Below are positions 33,601 through 45,535 of a stretch of DNA of 64,000 nt, in pieces. The translations under genes were made by a program, and so were the position numbers. Source of the DNA: Morchella semilibera (lineage: Eukaryota; Ascomycota; Pezizomycetes; Pezizales; Morchellaceae); NCBI GenBank assembly GCA_009192285.1, contig WBVU01000005.1, forward strand, positions 1,568,731-1,632,730. Reading direction: 5' to 3'. A model generated the notes under the pieces. That model worked only from the letters and a program-made list of their open reading frames with translations, ran no database searches and was not told the DNA's origin. Every line of letters starts with the position of its first letter. Positions within the stretch are counted from its first letter, which is position 1.

Positions 33601-34749
33601 CGAGTTCAATAACGATCCTGAGAAGTTCGTATTCCTCATCTCCACCAGAGCTGGCGGCGTAGGACTAAATATAACCGCCGCTAATAAAGTAGTGATCTTT
33701 GATCCCAACTGGAATCCAAGGTAAGCCATGAATATGCCATCAATAAGAGATGATATACTGATATCCAGTAGTTATGATCTCCAAGCTCAGGACCGCGCCT
33801 ACCGCATTGGCCAAACACGCGACGTCGAAGTCTTCCGCCTCATCTCCGCCGGCACAATTGAAGAAATCGTCTATGCCCGCCAAATCTACAAACAACAGCA
33901 AGCCAACATCGGCTATGGAGCCTCTGAAGAGCGACGGTACTTCTCAGGTGTGCAGGGCGACAAGGCGAACCAGGGTGAGCTATTTGGGCTCAAGAATCTG
34001 TTCTCGTTTCAGGAGAATACCATCCTGAAGGAAATCGTCAACAAGACGAATGTTGCCGAGTCGAAGGCGGGTGTTGCGGTGGCGGGATTGGAGCTTGGTG
34101 ATTGGAGTGATGAGGAGTTTGAGGAGGATGTTGATGGCGAGAATGCATTGAACCAGTTGGCGGCAATTGTGGCTGGGGAGAAGTCGGCGTTGGAGAAAAG
34201 TAAGTCCAACGACTGTGCGTGCACTGGGAGAAATCCTTTATCCTAACGGTTTATATAGAGAAAAAGACGCAGAATCCCGTCTCGGCAATCCTTGCAGAAG
34301 CCGGAATCTCGTATACACATGAGAACTCAGAGGTCATTGGCACATCTAAGGTGGAAGCGCAAATCAGCAAGCGGGCAGCAAAAGCATCGAAGGATGCAGA
34401 TATGGGGGATAAAGTGGTTTTTGACAGCCCAGGGACTAGGGGCAATGGTCTTAAGGGATATAGGTTCCACCCTCCAGAATATGTCATGAGAAGGCAGTTC
34501 CGCACCATGGCAAAGATGTTTGGAATCGAGGATGTAAGTGAGTTTGCGCTTCTAGTAGAAAGCTGGACACAGCAACAGAGGCGGGATGCGTTGGATAAAT
34601 TTTACAAGATGAGAAGGGATATGCTGGCAAAAGGGGAGGAGGTCAAGCTAGAGGATGTGCAGCCAGAAGAAGTCCTGGTTGAGGCGGGTGCGCAAGGGAA
34701 GGTTTGCATCGAGATTGAGGATGATGGTGATGACGACGATGAGTTGTAG
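30607..34749 (+). CDS. SNF2-family DNA helicase, ERCC6L2/Rad26-like
   Basis: Swi2/Snf2 ATPase most like ERCC6L2, a factor in DNA break and transcription-linked repair. About ten exons; clear ones are 30607-30703, 30760-31212, a long one ending at 32137, 32212-32301 and 32393-32810. Motifs include [19 protein letters not shown] (motif I), [11 protein letters not shown] (motif II, DECH not DEAH), [15 protein letters not shown] (III), [14 protein letters not shown] (cysteine insert characteristic of ERCC6L2), KVFLISTR-like [16 protein letters not shown] (V) and [19 protein letters not shown] (VI). The C-terminus ends with [14 protein letters not shown] and [10 protein letters not shown]. Between about 31340 and 31620 no single frame carries the protein, so there is at least one indel or an unrecognised intron. 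Exon limits at 32861-33720 are approximate. Confidence 0.85.
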
Positions 34750-34895
34750 ATGGCAGGTTTTTCCATATGCACTTCCCACCCCCTTTCGCCCTGTTTTGGG
34801 GGTAATGTACAAAGAATTTAATAATATCAGATGAGGACATCTTGGTCCTCACCATTACAAATCCAGGATGATTCAAAAAATATATAAATTGAAAT

Positions 34896-36020
34896 TTACA
34901 CCACCGCCTCCTGCCCAGCTGGAACAGGTTGAGTACCCGCCAGCAGTTCAGGGCGGTTCTGTGCCATAACTCTTCCAATCTTCTCCAGCACTTCGTCGGA
35001 CAAGACTGGCTTGCCCAAAGCTTTCCTCTCCTCCCTGAGCTTCTTATTGAGCTCCTGGACCGGTGTCAAAATCTTTGCCTTGGCCAGTTCCAATCTTGCA
35101 TTCTCCTGCATAGTCTTCTTGTCGATGTAGCTCTGGTCGTGTCTTGTCCTGAACTTGGAGTACCTGTTTCGGAGCTCATCGATCACACTTACCGGCATTG
35201 GTGGGATCAACAAGGTTGGCTTGAAGGTGGTGTTATCGACGTCGTAGATCTTGGTATCAACAGCTGTATCGACATGCTTGGGAGCCTCCTTCTCAGGCCA
35301 TGGAATTATGACACCCTCCATGCCAGGGACTAGCCTCTCCCACGTCCTTGCTTTCGTCTTCTTGTTGGTAAAGATCTTCGACATCTTGATATTTGCAATG
35401 ATCGTATCTTTAGGAATACCGGTTACGGGGTCGGGCAGAGGGTATACAAGGCGGACATCATCGTACTTGACGGGTGCTTCCGTGTAGTATACTGGATTAC
35501 TCTCATCGTTCGCATCAGGATTTAATACAGGAACCTTTTTGTAAGAAGTAAGCATTTGTTCCTAAATTTCGGGCCAAGACAATTGCTCGGGAATAATTAC
35601 CATATTCACTCCCCTAATGGTGAGCATATTGCTCCTCTTTTCCAAACTCTTGACAACACCAATCTTATGCCTATCATGCCCTTGCAAGACCACTACTCTA
35701 TCTCCAGGTGCAATGTTCCAATATCTGATCCGCTGTTCCACAGGCACAAATTCTGGCTGGAGTCTTTCTATGGGAACCGTTCCATACTCCTGAGCGTCCT
35801 TCTTCGTGATCGCCCTACGAGGCGCTAGAGGCCCTAGCAAACGGTCCTCTTTTTCTGCCATTCGAGAGGCTTTGATCTGCTTTGCGAGGACCTGCTTCCT
35901 GTGGTTTTCTTGTCGTATACCATCCTTAAAGGCGAACTTTTCCTTCTGCTCATTCCAACGCTTAAGGACCTTTGCGGCCTGGTTTTTGGCCCGGAAGGTG
36001 CGGTTCACAACCTTCAGCAT
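34896..36020 (-). CDS. MRPL40: Mitochondrial large-subunit ribosomal protein uL24m
   Basis: KOW-domain protein of the mitochondrial large ribosomal subunit (yeast Mrpl40). From ATG at 36020 it reads MLKVVNRTFRAKNQAAKVLK, then WNIAPGDRVVVLQGHDRHKI, the KOW motif, and GVVKSLEKRSNMLTIRGVNM. The fungal C-terminal extension follows: DDVRLVYPLPDPVTGIPKD, PPMPVSVIDELRNRYSKFR. The two halves share one frame, but an in-frame TAG falls at about 35562-35564. Either the TAG replaces CAG (Gln) through one C-to-T change, or a 39-nt GT-AG intron removes it. The latter would be very short and lacks a branch site. Total about 370 residues. Divergent from RRN3. Confidence 0.83.
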
Positions 36021-36594
36021 GCTAACGGGGGACAATTGTTGTATCGATGGAACTCCGTAATTTTAGTGGGGAATTCCGAGAATCGAGGTTCAATTGGAGC
36101 GCCAAGATTTACAGATAATGTTACCCTACAGCCTACTCGTCCTTCATGCAGCTAGTACTGAGAACCCTCTTTCTTCTGTCCACACAGAGAGTACTTCATG
36201 CAAATGGGTTTGGTATGAGGCGGATATCGTCGTAATCTCGCATACAATGTATGTCATGATTCCCCCCCTGAGGACTCTAATTTGCTTCCCCACCTCAATT
36301 GAGAGCCCTTGGGAAAGTTGGCCTTTGGAGTCTGCTGTCAGTGTCAATAACACTTTTATTTAGGGTTAGGGTGCTTTTTAGGTTGCACGCACAAAACGGC
36401 GGGGTGGGCTTTAACTGAGCCTCTTTCTAATAACCCTTGTCCGAAAATTTACCCAACTCGCGTGCCCCCATCCTCCATTCTATTCTCCTCTTCCCTCTCA
36501 CAAGAAAAAACACCCCACCAGATATATATCCAACTACTAATACTGTCTTTTCCTCGAAATCTGCCAAGATTTGTTTAAACAAAAAAATACGCCC
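36021..36594. promoter_or_regulatory. Divergent promoter region of uL24m and RRN3
   Basis: 574 bp between the divergent starts. It contains TTAGGGTTAGGG at 36360-36371. Pairing a ribosomal-protein gene with the RNA polymerase I factor RRN3 makes shared control plausible, but this is inference. Confidence 0.5.
36360..36371 (+). promoter_or_regulatory. Telobox TTAGGGTTAGGG
   Basis: Two exact telomere-type repeats roughly midway between uL24m and RRN3. Tbf1-like factors bind such boxes at translation-related genes in yeasts. Confidence 0.5.
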
Positions 36595-38676
36595 ATGGTC
36601 TCGATGCCGGAAACAAGGAGCCAAGAGGCACTCACATATAATAATAATATTGGTCTTAACGCCATCAAAGTAAAGGGAGAAAAGCGATCATCCTCAGATC
36701 AAGAAAATGCGGGCATATTAAAGGGACACGCCAACAAGAGGGCCAGAACTACCAAATCTAGCACCCCAGAAGTACATTCAGCAAGCACCATCTTCCGAAA
36801 ATTTGTCACCAATGCCCTGGATGAACATGCTACGGTTAGCCTCTCTACCCTTCAATTTCTACGAGATTGATCGCTGATAATGGACGGTAGGGGAACTCGA
36901 CAAACTACGAAGTGCTTCGAGCAAAGTTCTCTGCGAATCCATCCGAAGAGGGCGCACCATCATCTCACGAGCTGCAAATGACTATTGTGGCTCTTTCACA
37001 AAGAGTCTCTCAATTGAATGGCTCGTGTTCAAGTCTTGTTAAAGATATCGTGGCATGCCAGTGGGTAGCAAGGAGCAGTGTTTTTGTAAGCGCGTATATA
37101 AGGTTCTTGGGGAACCTAGTTAGTGCTCACTCTAGCTATATGGGAATCGCGACACGAATGTTGGTGGAGTTTTTTGGCTATTGTATGTTGCTAATCATTC
37201 GTGCGGTCGAATATAGGGGTAGCTAACATTTGGCCAGTACCAACCTCACTCGGGAAGCTCCCAGATCATGAACCAGTATCAAGAACAATGATTCGTACCC
37301 GTGTTCACTACGCTTTACAATTTATTCTCGACTTAGTGCCAACAGCAACATTTTCAACTTTATTCCCGGCCCTAGTGGCTGAATTTCCCCACAAGAGTGA
37401 CAAGAAGCAAGCCCACATAAATTACCTACAGAATGTGCTGAGGGTCATTGAATATGCCCCTGCCCTTAAGAATAGACTTTTGGCAATGGTCACGGATCGG
37501 GTCATTAAGGTCGATGTTGAAATACAGGTTAACGTTGAGGATTTAGAAGACGAGGAAGGTGATGAGCTTGAAATCGAGCTCGCAGGAAACATACCGCAGC
37601 TTAAGGATACTTCAGTTGTCATAGAACAAGATGATGATAATGAGTCAGATGGAGATGTCGAATATGATGATGACGATGAGGATTCCGATGCGGTCTCGAA
37701 TATTAGGGAAACAGTTGATAAGCTTGACTCGATGCTCTATATACTTTTCGAATACTACTCCAAAAGTCTTCCCACAAAGTATACTCATGAACCCAAACTG
37801 AGCGCTATGGACACGTTCGAACTATTGCTTCGAATGTTTGATAACACCATTCTGCCTACTTACCGTTCGCGGTTCACACAATTTCTTCTTTTCTGGGCTG
37901 CTCAGAAATCACCAGAGTTCACCAACCATTTCTGCGTCTCTATCATAGAAAAAGCTCTTGATAACACCCGCCCTCAAAAGGCCCGCCAAGCAGCGGCCGC
38001 ATACATTGCATCTTTTGTTGCGAGAGCAAAGACCATGACAAAGACGGACGTCAGGGTCGTTGTCAGACTGCTTTGCCGGTATCTAGGATTATTCGTGGAC
38101 GAGAGGTCATACGAATGTAACGGCCCAGATGTCTCAAGATGGGGGGGGTTTTATAGCATCGTCCAAGCGGTTATGTATATCTTCTGCTTCAGGTGGAGAG
38201 ATCTGAAGGAGGCGGAGGAAGATGAATTTGGTATTGTGGAGGAAAAATGGACATCGGGCCTGGACAATTTATGCAAGGCAATTCTTTCAAAGTTCAACCC
38301 TTTGAAGGTGCATATCTCCTTGATGATTCTGAATTAGTTAATAGGATTGCTAAAATGTCTGCCGATATAGGTATGCGCACCAACAGTCGTCGAAACATTT
38401 GCGAAAATTGCGGCCCATCTTCAGTTCATGTTTTGCTTCTCAGTTATTGAGCAGAACAAACGGACAGGGTTGGCCAGTGACGGCGAACTCGAGAGTTACT
38501 TCCCCTTCGACCCTTACACTCTCAAGAAGAGCAGAATCTGGATTGACGATTATTACATCGAATGGCAACCTGTTGAAGGTTTAGATGACGATGACGATGA
38601 CAGCAGTGATGTCAGTGATAATATGAGCGAGAGGGATGAACTAGACGACGAAGATGAGAGCGATGTCAGCAGGTAG
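36595..38676 (+). CDS. RRN3: RNA polymerase I initiation factor Rrn3 (TIF-IA)
   Basis: Bridges RNA polymerase I to the rDNA promoter and couples rRNA synthesis to growth. Exons 36595-36834, 36891-37182, 37238-38307 and 38371-38676 total 1908 nt (635 residues), close to yeast Rrn3 (627). Conserved HEAT-like text includes YIRFLGNLVSAHSSYMGIAT, LPTSLGKLPDHEPVSRTMI, LDSMLYILFEYYSKSL, ARQAAAAYIASFVARAKT, VQAVMYIFCFRWRDL and YFPFDPYTLKKSRIWIDDYY. A long acidic loop (DDDNESDGDVEYDDDDEDSD) sits mid-protein and the C-terminus is acidic. Intron 2 uses the AG at 37236-37237 after a CTAAC branch site; an upstream AG at 37215-37216 stays in frame but would leave only 34 nt. Confidence 0.93.
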
Positions 38677-41600
38677 ATTTGACTTCTAGATTTCTTTTCT
38701 CATTCATTCGTATGTATTATAATTCTACCCCTTTAAACATGGAGTTCGTTTTTATTCTTTCGTTTTTTCTGCTTTTTAGTTGTATGGATTTCTTTTGTCA
38801 AAGGCTTGGGGGTAAGCGATTTTCATTTCAAAAAATGGCATGTTTGGTCGGGTTCTGAGATGTGGTGGTTGCGCAGGAGACAAAAAAGGTTAGTTCTTTT
38901 ATATTAAGGATGAGTTATGGGATGGAGGCAGCTTTATTTTCCTCGATCATTTTTCCTTAGGATTGAGTCTGAGGCGATTGTTAAGTTCCATACAGATATC
39001 ATTCTGTACACCTGGGTTTCCCCGACATTTCACTTTACTAAATGTAGGTAATGATTGGATATAGGTCTACTCTAGGCGTACTACATGTACGCGTAAATTC
39101 AAACCAGCTTCCAGATCCTCACAGCTCTACAAGGGGCAGAAGAACATAATAATCCGAAGATAACCAACTGATCATGATCGAGAATACCGAGTGATAAACC
39201 ATGATTAAACTGGCAACCCATGGGTGTTTGACCTGCAACACAAGTCACCGCGTTCCCGAACCCCAAACAAATTATTCTGGATCTATCTCGTGAAGTGAAA
39301 GCACTCGACAAAAGTGAGAATTAGGGACGATCAACTTACGTATTGGTGCTTTTCAGATGCTGGCAATCTGGAGGGGATAAGGGCTCGGGCTAGCCCTTAG
39401 GCATACTTCTCTGGAAAATTGAGTGGGGTACTTAAACTAACTTGCAGCTTTTATTTAAATGGAAATGAAACAGGAGTTACTTCTAAATTAAAAAGAGTTA
39501 AAGAAAATGTTCGTTTAGGATCGTGAGCCTCATCACACGGCAAGGTGTTTAGTTGAAGCTCATGCAGGCTCGAGACAGATCGAGTGATATTCTATGATCA
39601 TGCTTAAAAAAAAAAGTATGATCATTGGGCACCTCTGGGAGAATAGCAGTCACCAATTCCTAGATTGAAAAAAAGCAGAAAAAAATAACCAGAACTACCT
39701 GGAAAGAGCTCTATGCTCCCCCTAACCTAACCTAGGCCCTGACTAATTACAGTTAACCAGTGAAAGGTTATACAGATACGGTATTAGTCAAGAGTCTACA
39801 CATGTATCTGTTACCCTCCCGACAACTAGCTATGTAGTAGTACATACTACACTCATGCAGGACCCTCTCAGGAACATCATATAACAGAACTGGACTGAAC
39901 AGCACCCATTGACATTACCAAAATAGAAAAGTCCCGCGTTCCCGTTATCTAAGAAGATTCTACATCGATTCAAGAACAAAACGAGAAGAGCATGAGACCC
40001 TACGATACACAGTCATTTCAAACCAATATACATCCATTGTAGGTGGACCTACCCTTTCGTCACTCACCTAACCTACCCCCTTACAAAAACAGCACACTTT
40101 CCTTTGCCGGCTGATGCTTTATTATCTATGAAATGTGGGCTGCCGTTATGGGGGGACTTAGAGCTCATTATTCACCCCATGTTTCTAGGATGATTTACGG
40201 CGGTTATACTGTACTACCATTGGACGACTGGGTTGGGTTTAGTTCCTACATTACACGAGTTAGACAGTATTCAACTAAGACAACCCAAATCTGCAAGTAT
40301 GCGCATGAGTATTAAACTTCAGGAAACTGCTGTCTAGAGTTTTTAATTCCTGTGGTGTTGCGGCCCAGAAAGGGGGAGTGGGAATAACACCAGGGACCAC
40401 CCCACCGTTTCCCTTGCACATGTACTACTACAATACATATGTAGGTAAGTGGCAAAAGTTCAGAGCCTTACCTACTATGTATGTATATGTACATGTAGTG
40501 CCCAAGAAACACAGCATAATATAATGCGTGTAACTTATATACCACCATTTAGCGGCGCCAAAGTAGGTTAATGCACTATCCATGGCGGCTATACCACGAA
40601 TACTACATGTAATTACCGGTACCATTTGTTGTCCTGTACCTAGCCCTCGACCCTTTTAATCATTTAGGAACATTTTTATATTGTACTGACCTAACTAAAG
40701 ACCAAGCTCCCCATAAGAGAACGTACCACCAGATACAGCTGAGACCGTCAGAACCAGACCCTTGCACTGTGGCTGTTGCCTGGGTAGGCACCTAGCCCTG
40801 TTGCCTGGGTCTAAGACAGAGCACACGCTCACCTGCCGCAAGTAGCCAGCCAAGACAAACTTTATTTATTTTGACCATGCATGTCGATGACATCACTAAA
40901 TGGGCTATATCAATAAATAAACCTCTTTCCCAAAAAAACATATCGTACATAAACACTATAACAACAGGCCCGAGGACAGGGAGCAATCAGGCCTTTCAAG
41001 TACTAACTAGAGTCTGTCGTTAAGTACCCTCCTTCAAAAATCGGACCAAGAAAGTACATGGTCTACAAACACCCAGAACCAAACGAAATCGTATAACATA
41101 AAGATTGATATGGCACCAACAGGGGAGGAAAACCGGGAAAAAAAAAAATAAGGAGTAAAAAAAAGACTTCGTTCGTAAGCTCCCCTTTTTGACCATGATC
41201 TCACTGAAATACATGTAGTAAAGACCCACCCCTGCTCCAAATAAGAGAATTAAATACTCTACATCTCATCACTAATTCATATATCTCCCTACCTGCTTTA
41301 ACCGTTGTCTTTGGAAACACCCCCCACGAAGGTAAACAAAGGTCCCTAACACTATCCTCCTTATATCAATGTCTTTCCAAATTTCTTCATACCCAAGCGA
41401 TCCTGTTATTGAATAGCATCACCCAAACCACCCCAGACCTCCGTCAGAACCATCGCGCGCGCGCAAAAAATAATAGAGAAATAAGGAAGAGAACAAAACT
41501 ATAACTCCGTTACAAACGCACACATACACACGCACACACAGACACACACACACACACACAAAAAAAAAAAAAAAAGGAGATAGAGGGTTATTTACAAGGA

Positions 41601-41934
41601 GTTACAATGTTAAATCTGGAAAGTCGAAGAAATGTTAGGTGAATGAAGACGGATGTAGTGTGGATATGCAGGATAAATGAAAAACTGTTATTTCCGTCCA
41701 CTACACGAAAACCACAAAGGAGAAAACTCAAGCGAAAGAAACCCAATACCTTCCGTTCTATCCAAAGAAGCACCCAAGCTTTTGACCGGAAAACGGCAAA
41801 GGAAAAAAAAAGTTGAAATGAGAATAAGGATTAAAATGTCAAGAGATATGAGCATTAGCTCACGGGTTGTGGTGGGCGTTATACCTAGTGAAGGACATAG
41901 GAATAAAAGAGAGGGCAGAAGTAAGGTAATGTTG
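38677..41934. other. Large gene-free interval RRN3-BRE1
   Basis: 3258 bp between convergent genes. No reading frame with family similarity or exon structure was found; frames longer than 60 codons look like chance. It holds several TACATGTA palindromes (39082, 40490, 40604, 41210), a (CA)n tract followed by an A-run at about 41517-41575, and a duplicated CCTAACCTAACC at about 39720. An unannotated non-coding RNA cannot be excluded. Confidence 0.55.
41517..41575 (+). repeat. (CA)n microsatellite followed by poly-A
   Basis: Imperfect CACACA repeat running into about 17 A residues. Confidence 0.85.
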
Positions 41935-44564
41935 TTACAGATGAACAGATATCAAATCTGTTGCCGCGAATCCACGTCCACAATTGGGACATTTTCTTGA
42001 CCTTGACGCAATCCTTTCGTCGGCACATTGCTTGCAGAAAACATGCCCGCATGATCTGATCGCAGTGTTCTTGAAGCGATTTCTACACACAGAACAGAGG
42101 GCAATTTGCTTTTTTTGAGGTCAGCATTGTTCTAAGTTGGGGGGAAATTCTACATACCCTTAGAGCCTCAAGTTGCGAGTTCTCACTCCCTTTCGGCTTG
42201 TTGCTTTCAAGCGCTCTCTGTGCATCTTCAAGTTTAACATGTAGCTTTTCGACCTCGATTTCGGCTTCCCGCCTCGCGGAGGCCTCCTTTGAAACAGCTA
42301 GATCGCGGTTCTTTAGAAAAGTACTAAGCTCCGTAACTTGTGATTTCAATGAATCGATTGTGTTGTTTTGCTCTGTGACTCGAGTTTGGAGTTCACGATT
42401 CTTAGTAATAAGGGTTTGTTGAGTCGTCTTCATTTCGGCAATTTGTTTCTCTAGATTTGACTATTTAATGTCAGCTCTAGACCCTACCCCCCAAATTAAA
42501 GCTTTTGACATACCATCAAATCCCGAACTTTCCTTTCCGCTTCCTTAAGTTGAGTAATTATCTCGGTACTCTTTGAGTTCTGGTTTTTTAGGGCACGGTT
42601 CTCCGCTGAAAGAGTCTCTTTGGCCTTCATTGCTGAAAAATACTTTTGATCTGCTTTGTTCTTCTGCAAGGGGATCAGCGCCTAATCATCAAAGGGTTAC
42701 TTTGAAGGGTCCGCACCTCTGCCTGGAGTCTTTTCATTCGATCCTCGTTTTCTTGAATACTTGTTAATTTCCTAGTGCTTTGTTCGTGGGCCTTCTTGAA
42801 AGCTTGTTCTAAGCTCGGGAGCTCTTGAGATAAAACTTTATAAGCTTTATCCAATTGCTCGTGCTTTTGCCGAAGTTCTTCAAGACCCATATTGGCAAAT
42901 GAGGGATCTATCGGGGGTGTTTCCGCATCCAGCTGTAATCTTAGCCTTTCGACCTCTAATTCGAGAGAAGCTATCCTAGAACCCCTAGTTTCCGCTAACT
43001 CGTTGAGTTCCTTCGCCGCCGCTAACCTTTGATCTTCCCTTGACTTGCGCTGCGTTTGATCCTGAATCAGCTCGTCTCTACCAGCCCGTACACGAGCCAA
43101 ATCCTGCTCAGTTTTTGAAAGTTGTAGTTGCATATCCGAGATCACCACCTGCTGTTCTGCGAGAATTGTATCTTTATAAATAGTACGTTCGGCCTCTAGT
43201 TTTTCAGACCTTTCACTAAGCTCTTTGTTGAGAGCTTCAATGTGGTTATACCGAGTTGCTAAATCCTCAAGCTTAACTTTCAGATTTTTGTACGCATCAC
43301 ACGATGCAATATCTTCCTCAGATAGACGTCCGAACTAGATCCCCCCCATAAGTCAAGTGCCTCAGACAAGTGCGCGCCCGATAGCCCGGAAAGGAAGTAC
43401 CTTAATTGTAAATGTCGTAACCTTTTCTGATAGTCTCGTGTTGTCTGTTTGTAATTGCTGCAGTTCCTCCTTCTGTTTACAAGCAATAGCTTGAGCCTCC
43501 TTCCGAGCCTGCTCAGCATCCGCGACGTTTCCCTCTGCAACTTTGGCACTAATTTCATGATCTTTTGCCGATTGCTCATCACTTGTACCTCCCTCCTTCT
43601 TGACATCTGGACCGGTATTTGAATGAAACATCGCCTGCCGCTCAATTTTGGCCAATGTTTGACTCTTTAGCCGATCCACCTTTTTCTCGGCTGTCATGTA
43701 TTTTATGGTCGCCTCTGTGAGCCGCGCGTTCGCATCCTCCTTCTCCTTCATCAGCCGAGTGATCTCAACCTTGTGCGCTTTTTCGCTAGCCAAGAGGCTG
43801 CTTAGCCGTGTTTGCAGCGCGTCAACTTTCTCACTCTTTCCATGATCAGGCGAAGCGGATTTTAGTGATTTAAAGAGAGCATTTAATGAAGCAGTGATAT
43901 GAGTTTGCTTTTCCTTCAAATGCCCAGAAAAGGTTGCGACATCATCGAAAAGCAGTGAGGATGGGAATTCTGAAGAGGCTGATTGCATAACACGACCGTC
44001 AATTTTTTTTGTCGGTCTCTCACGGGTCAGCAACACACCAGTAAAACTCACCTCCGTTAGTATAACCACCACCGGTATGGTCAGGTTGATTTGTGAGTAG
44101 TCGGACTTCGTCGAGCAGCTATTCGTCAAAAACTCAGCCATAAACTCGAGAGGGAAGAGTTCAAAGTTCGGCCTTACCTGATCCCACCAAGCATCTATGA
44201 CCCTTAGATGATCATCATGATAGGTTGACTTCTTTTCTAGCTCCTCTACTCTAGTCTCGAGCATATTCCTCTCTCTCTTATACTCCATCATCTGCCGCCA
44301 TATTGCTTCTTTTTGAAAATGCTTTGTTGTTTGGTCAAGGGTTAGTATTGAATGGAGGAACGGCGGGGGGTTGTTGTGAAGCGAGCTCTACCGAGGGGGG
44401 GATTTGGAGGGGGGGCAACTTACGATCACATCTTCCTGGCTTTGGGGAAGCTGATGTGAATTCTGCTGACCCGAAGAGGAGGAGGACTGGAGTGCTTGAC
44501 GCTTAAGAGGGGGGGTAGAATCATCAGATGGTTCATGGGGAACGGATCTTTTCCGGTCTTCCAT
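41935..44564 (-). CDS. BRE1: E3 ubiquitin ligase Bre1 (histone H2B ubiquitination)
   Basis: RING ligase that with Rad6 monoubiquitinates histone H2B. Starts at ATG 44564 (MEDRKRSVPHEPSDDSTPPL), followed by a first intron and KERNMLETRVEELEKKSTYHD-like coiled coil. Several exons encode a long heptad-rich coiled coil, e.g. LQLSKTEQDLARVRAGRDEL and SLELEVERLRLQLDAETP. The last exon gives IALCSVCRNRF, SCGHVFCKQC and RSRKCPNCGRGF, a C3HC4 RING finger at the extreme C-terminus, stop at 41935-41937. The splice to the last exon reads LEALR-QIALCSVC. Layout and RING-at-end are diagnostic of Bre1/RNF20. Inner intron borders are approximate. Confidence 0.9.
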
Positions 44565-45535
44565 GGTAAGCACTGCGGTTCTCATGAGCCAGAAGGATCG
44601 GAAGGCCGATCCAGTTTGGAGGGTGTCTTGCTGATAGTTGATTTATGTAAAAAAAGAGTGGATGAATGAGAGGAGAGATGAAGAACAACAAAGAGAAAGA
44701 GGAGAGGAGAGGAGAGGAGAGGAGGGGGAGAGGGGGGGGGTTGTGTGGAGTAAGAGGAAGATTCTCCTTTTCTCGTGGTGTCTTGACTGCTCGCAAAACG
44801 CGGAGGAGGGAGTATTGCTTTGGATTCTGCGGCTGCTCAGCCTAACCCGCGGTCTGTGCCAAGCCTATGTTGAGTCAGCAGCCGCTGCACAATCAGCAGC
44901 ACCGATGCAGCATCCTGTGGGGGGTGAATTGACGGCTGGACGATGGATGTGAGTGAAGAAGGAAGGTACACTACATGGCTGGGATCCTGTTTATCTGCCA
45001 CTCATGGCAATTGCTTTTGAGGTCATTTGTGTGTCCTTTAAGCCGAAGATCGAACACTGGATCGGTCCACTTGATAAAGGTTCTAGAACTGGGCACTTGT
45101 CAACACGAGTCATGGATCTGAGGAATGGGTCTGCGGAGGTGCTTAGCCAAGTCCCCCCTTTATCATTCTACGAATACAATCAATCCCCTTTATACAATTC
45201 ATACAAATCGCCCTTAAGCACTGACACTGATCATTATATAGTTTGAACAGGGTAAAACCAGGCTATCCGTTGCCCTGAGAAGGAAGTGAACAAAGCAAGG
45301 AATTTAGATCCTTGTCATAAGTAAATTTCGGGGGGAATTGAAAATAAGAAGGAAAAAAAATAGTATAATTCTACTGCCGCAGGAAACAAAAACAAAATAA
45401 AACCATAACACTCAGAAACCGAACCACCCCTCACTCCTACGTCACAAGAAAACCATTTTATTATTTATTTCGGCGGAATCATCCAATGCCTCCCCTCTCT
45501 TTACCCAATAGACGTATTTATAAAGAAAATAAACT
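44565..45535. other. BRE1-SEC14 intergenic region
   Basis: 971 bp. Purine-rich AGAGGAGAGG repeats and a G-run lie at about 44690-44740 upstream of BRE1. No gene supported. Confidence 0.55.

Noticed and set aside
37183-37216. 34-nt intron in RRN3
   Set aside because: Too short and without a well-placed branch site; the 55-nt choice fits the family better.
40133-40315. 60-codon frame in the RRN3-BRE1 interval
   Set aside because: Short, isolated and without similarity; expected by chance in 3 kb.
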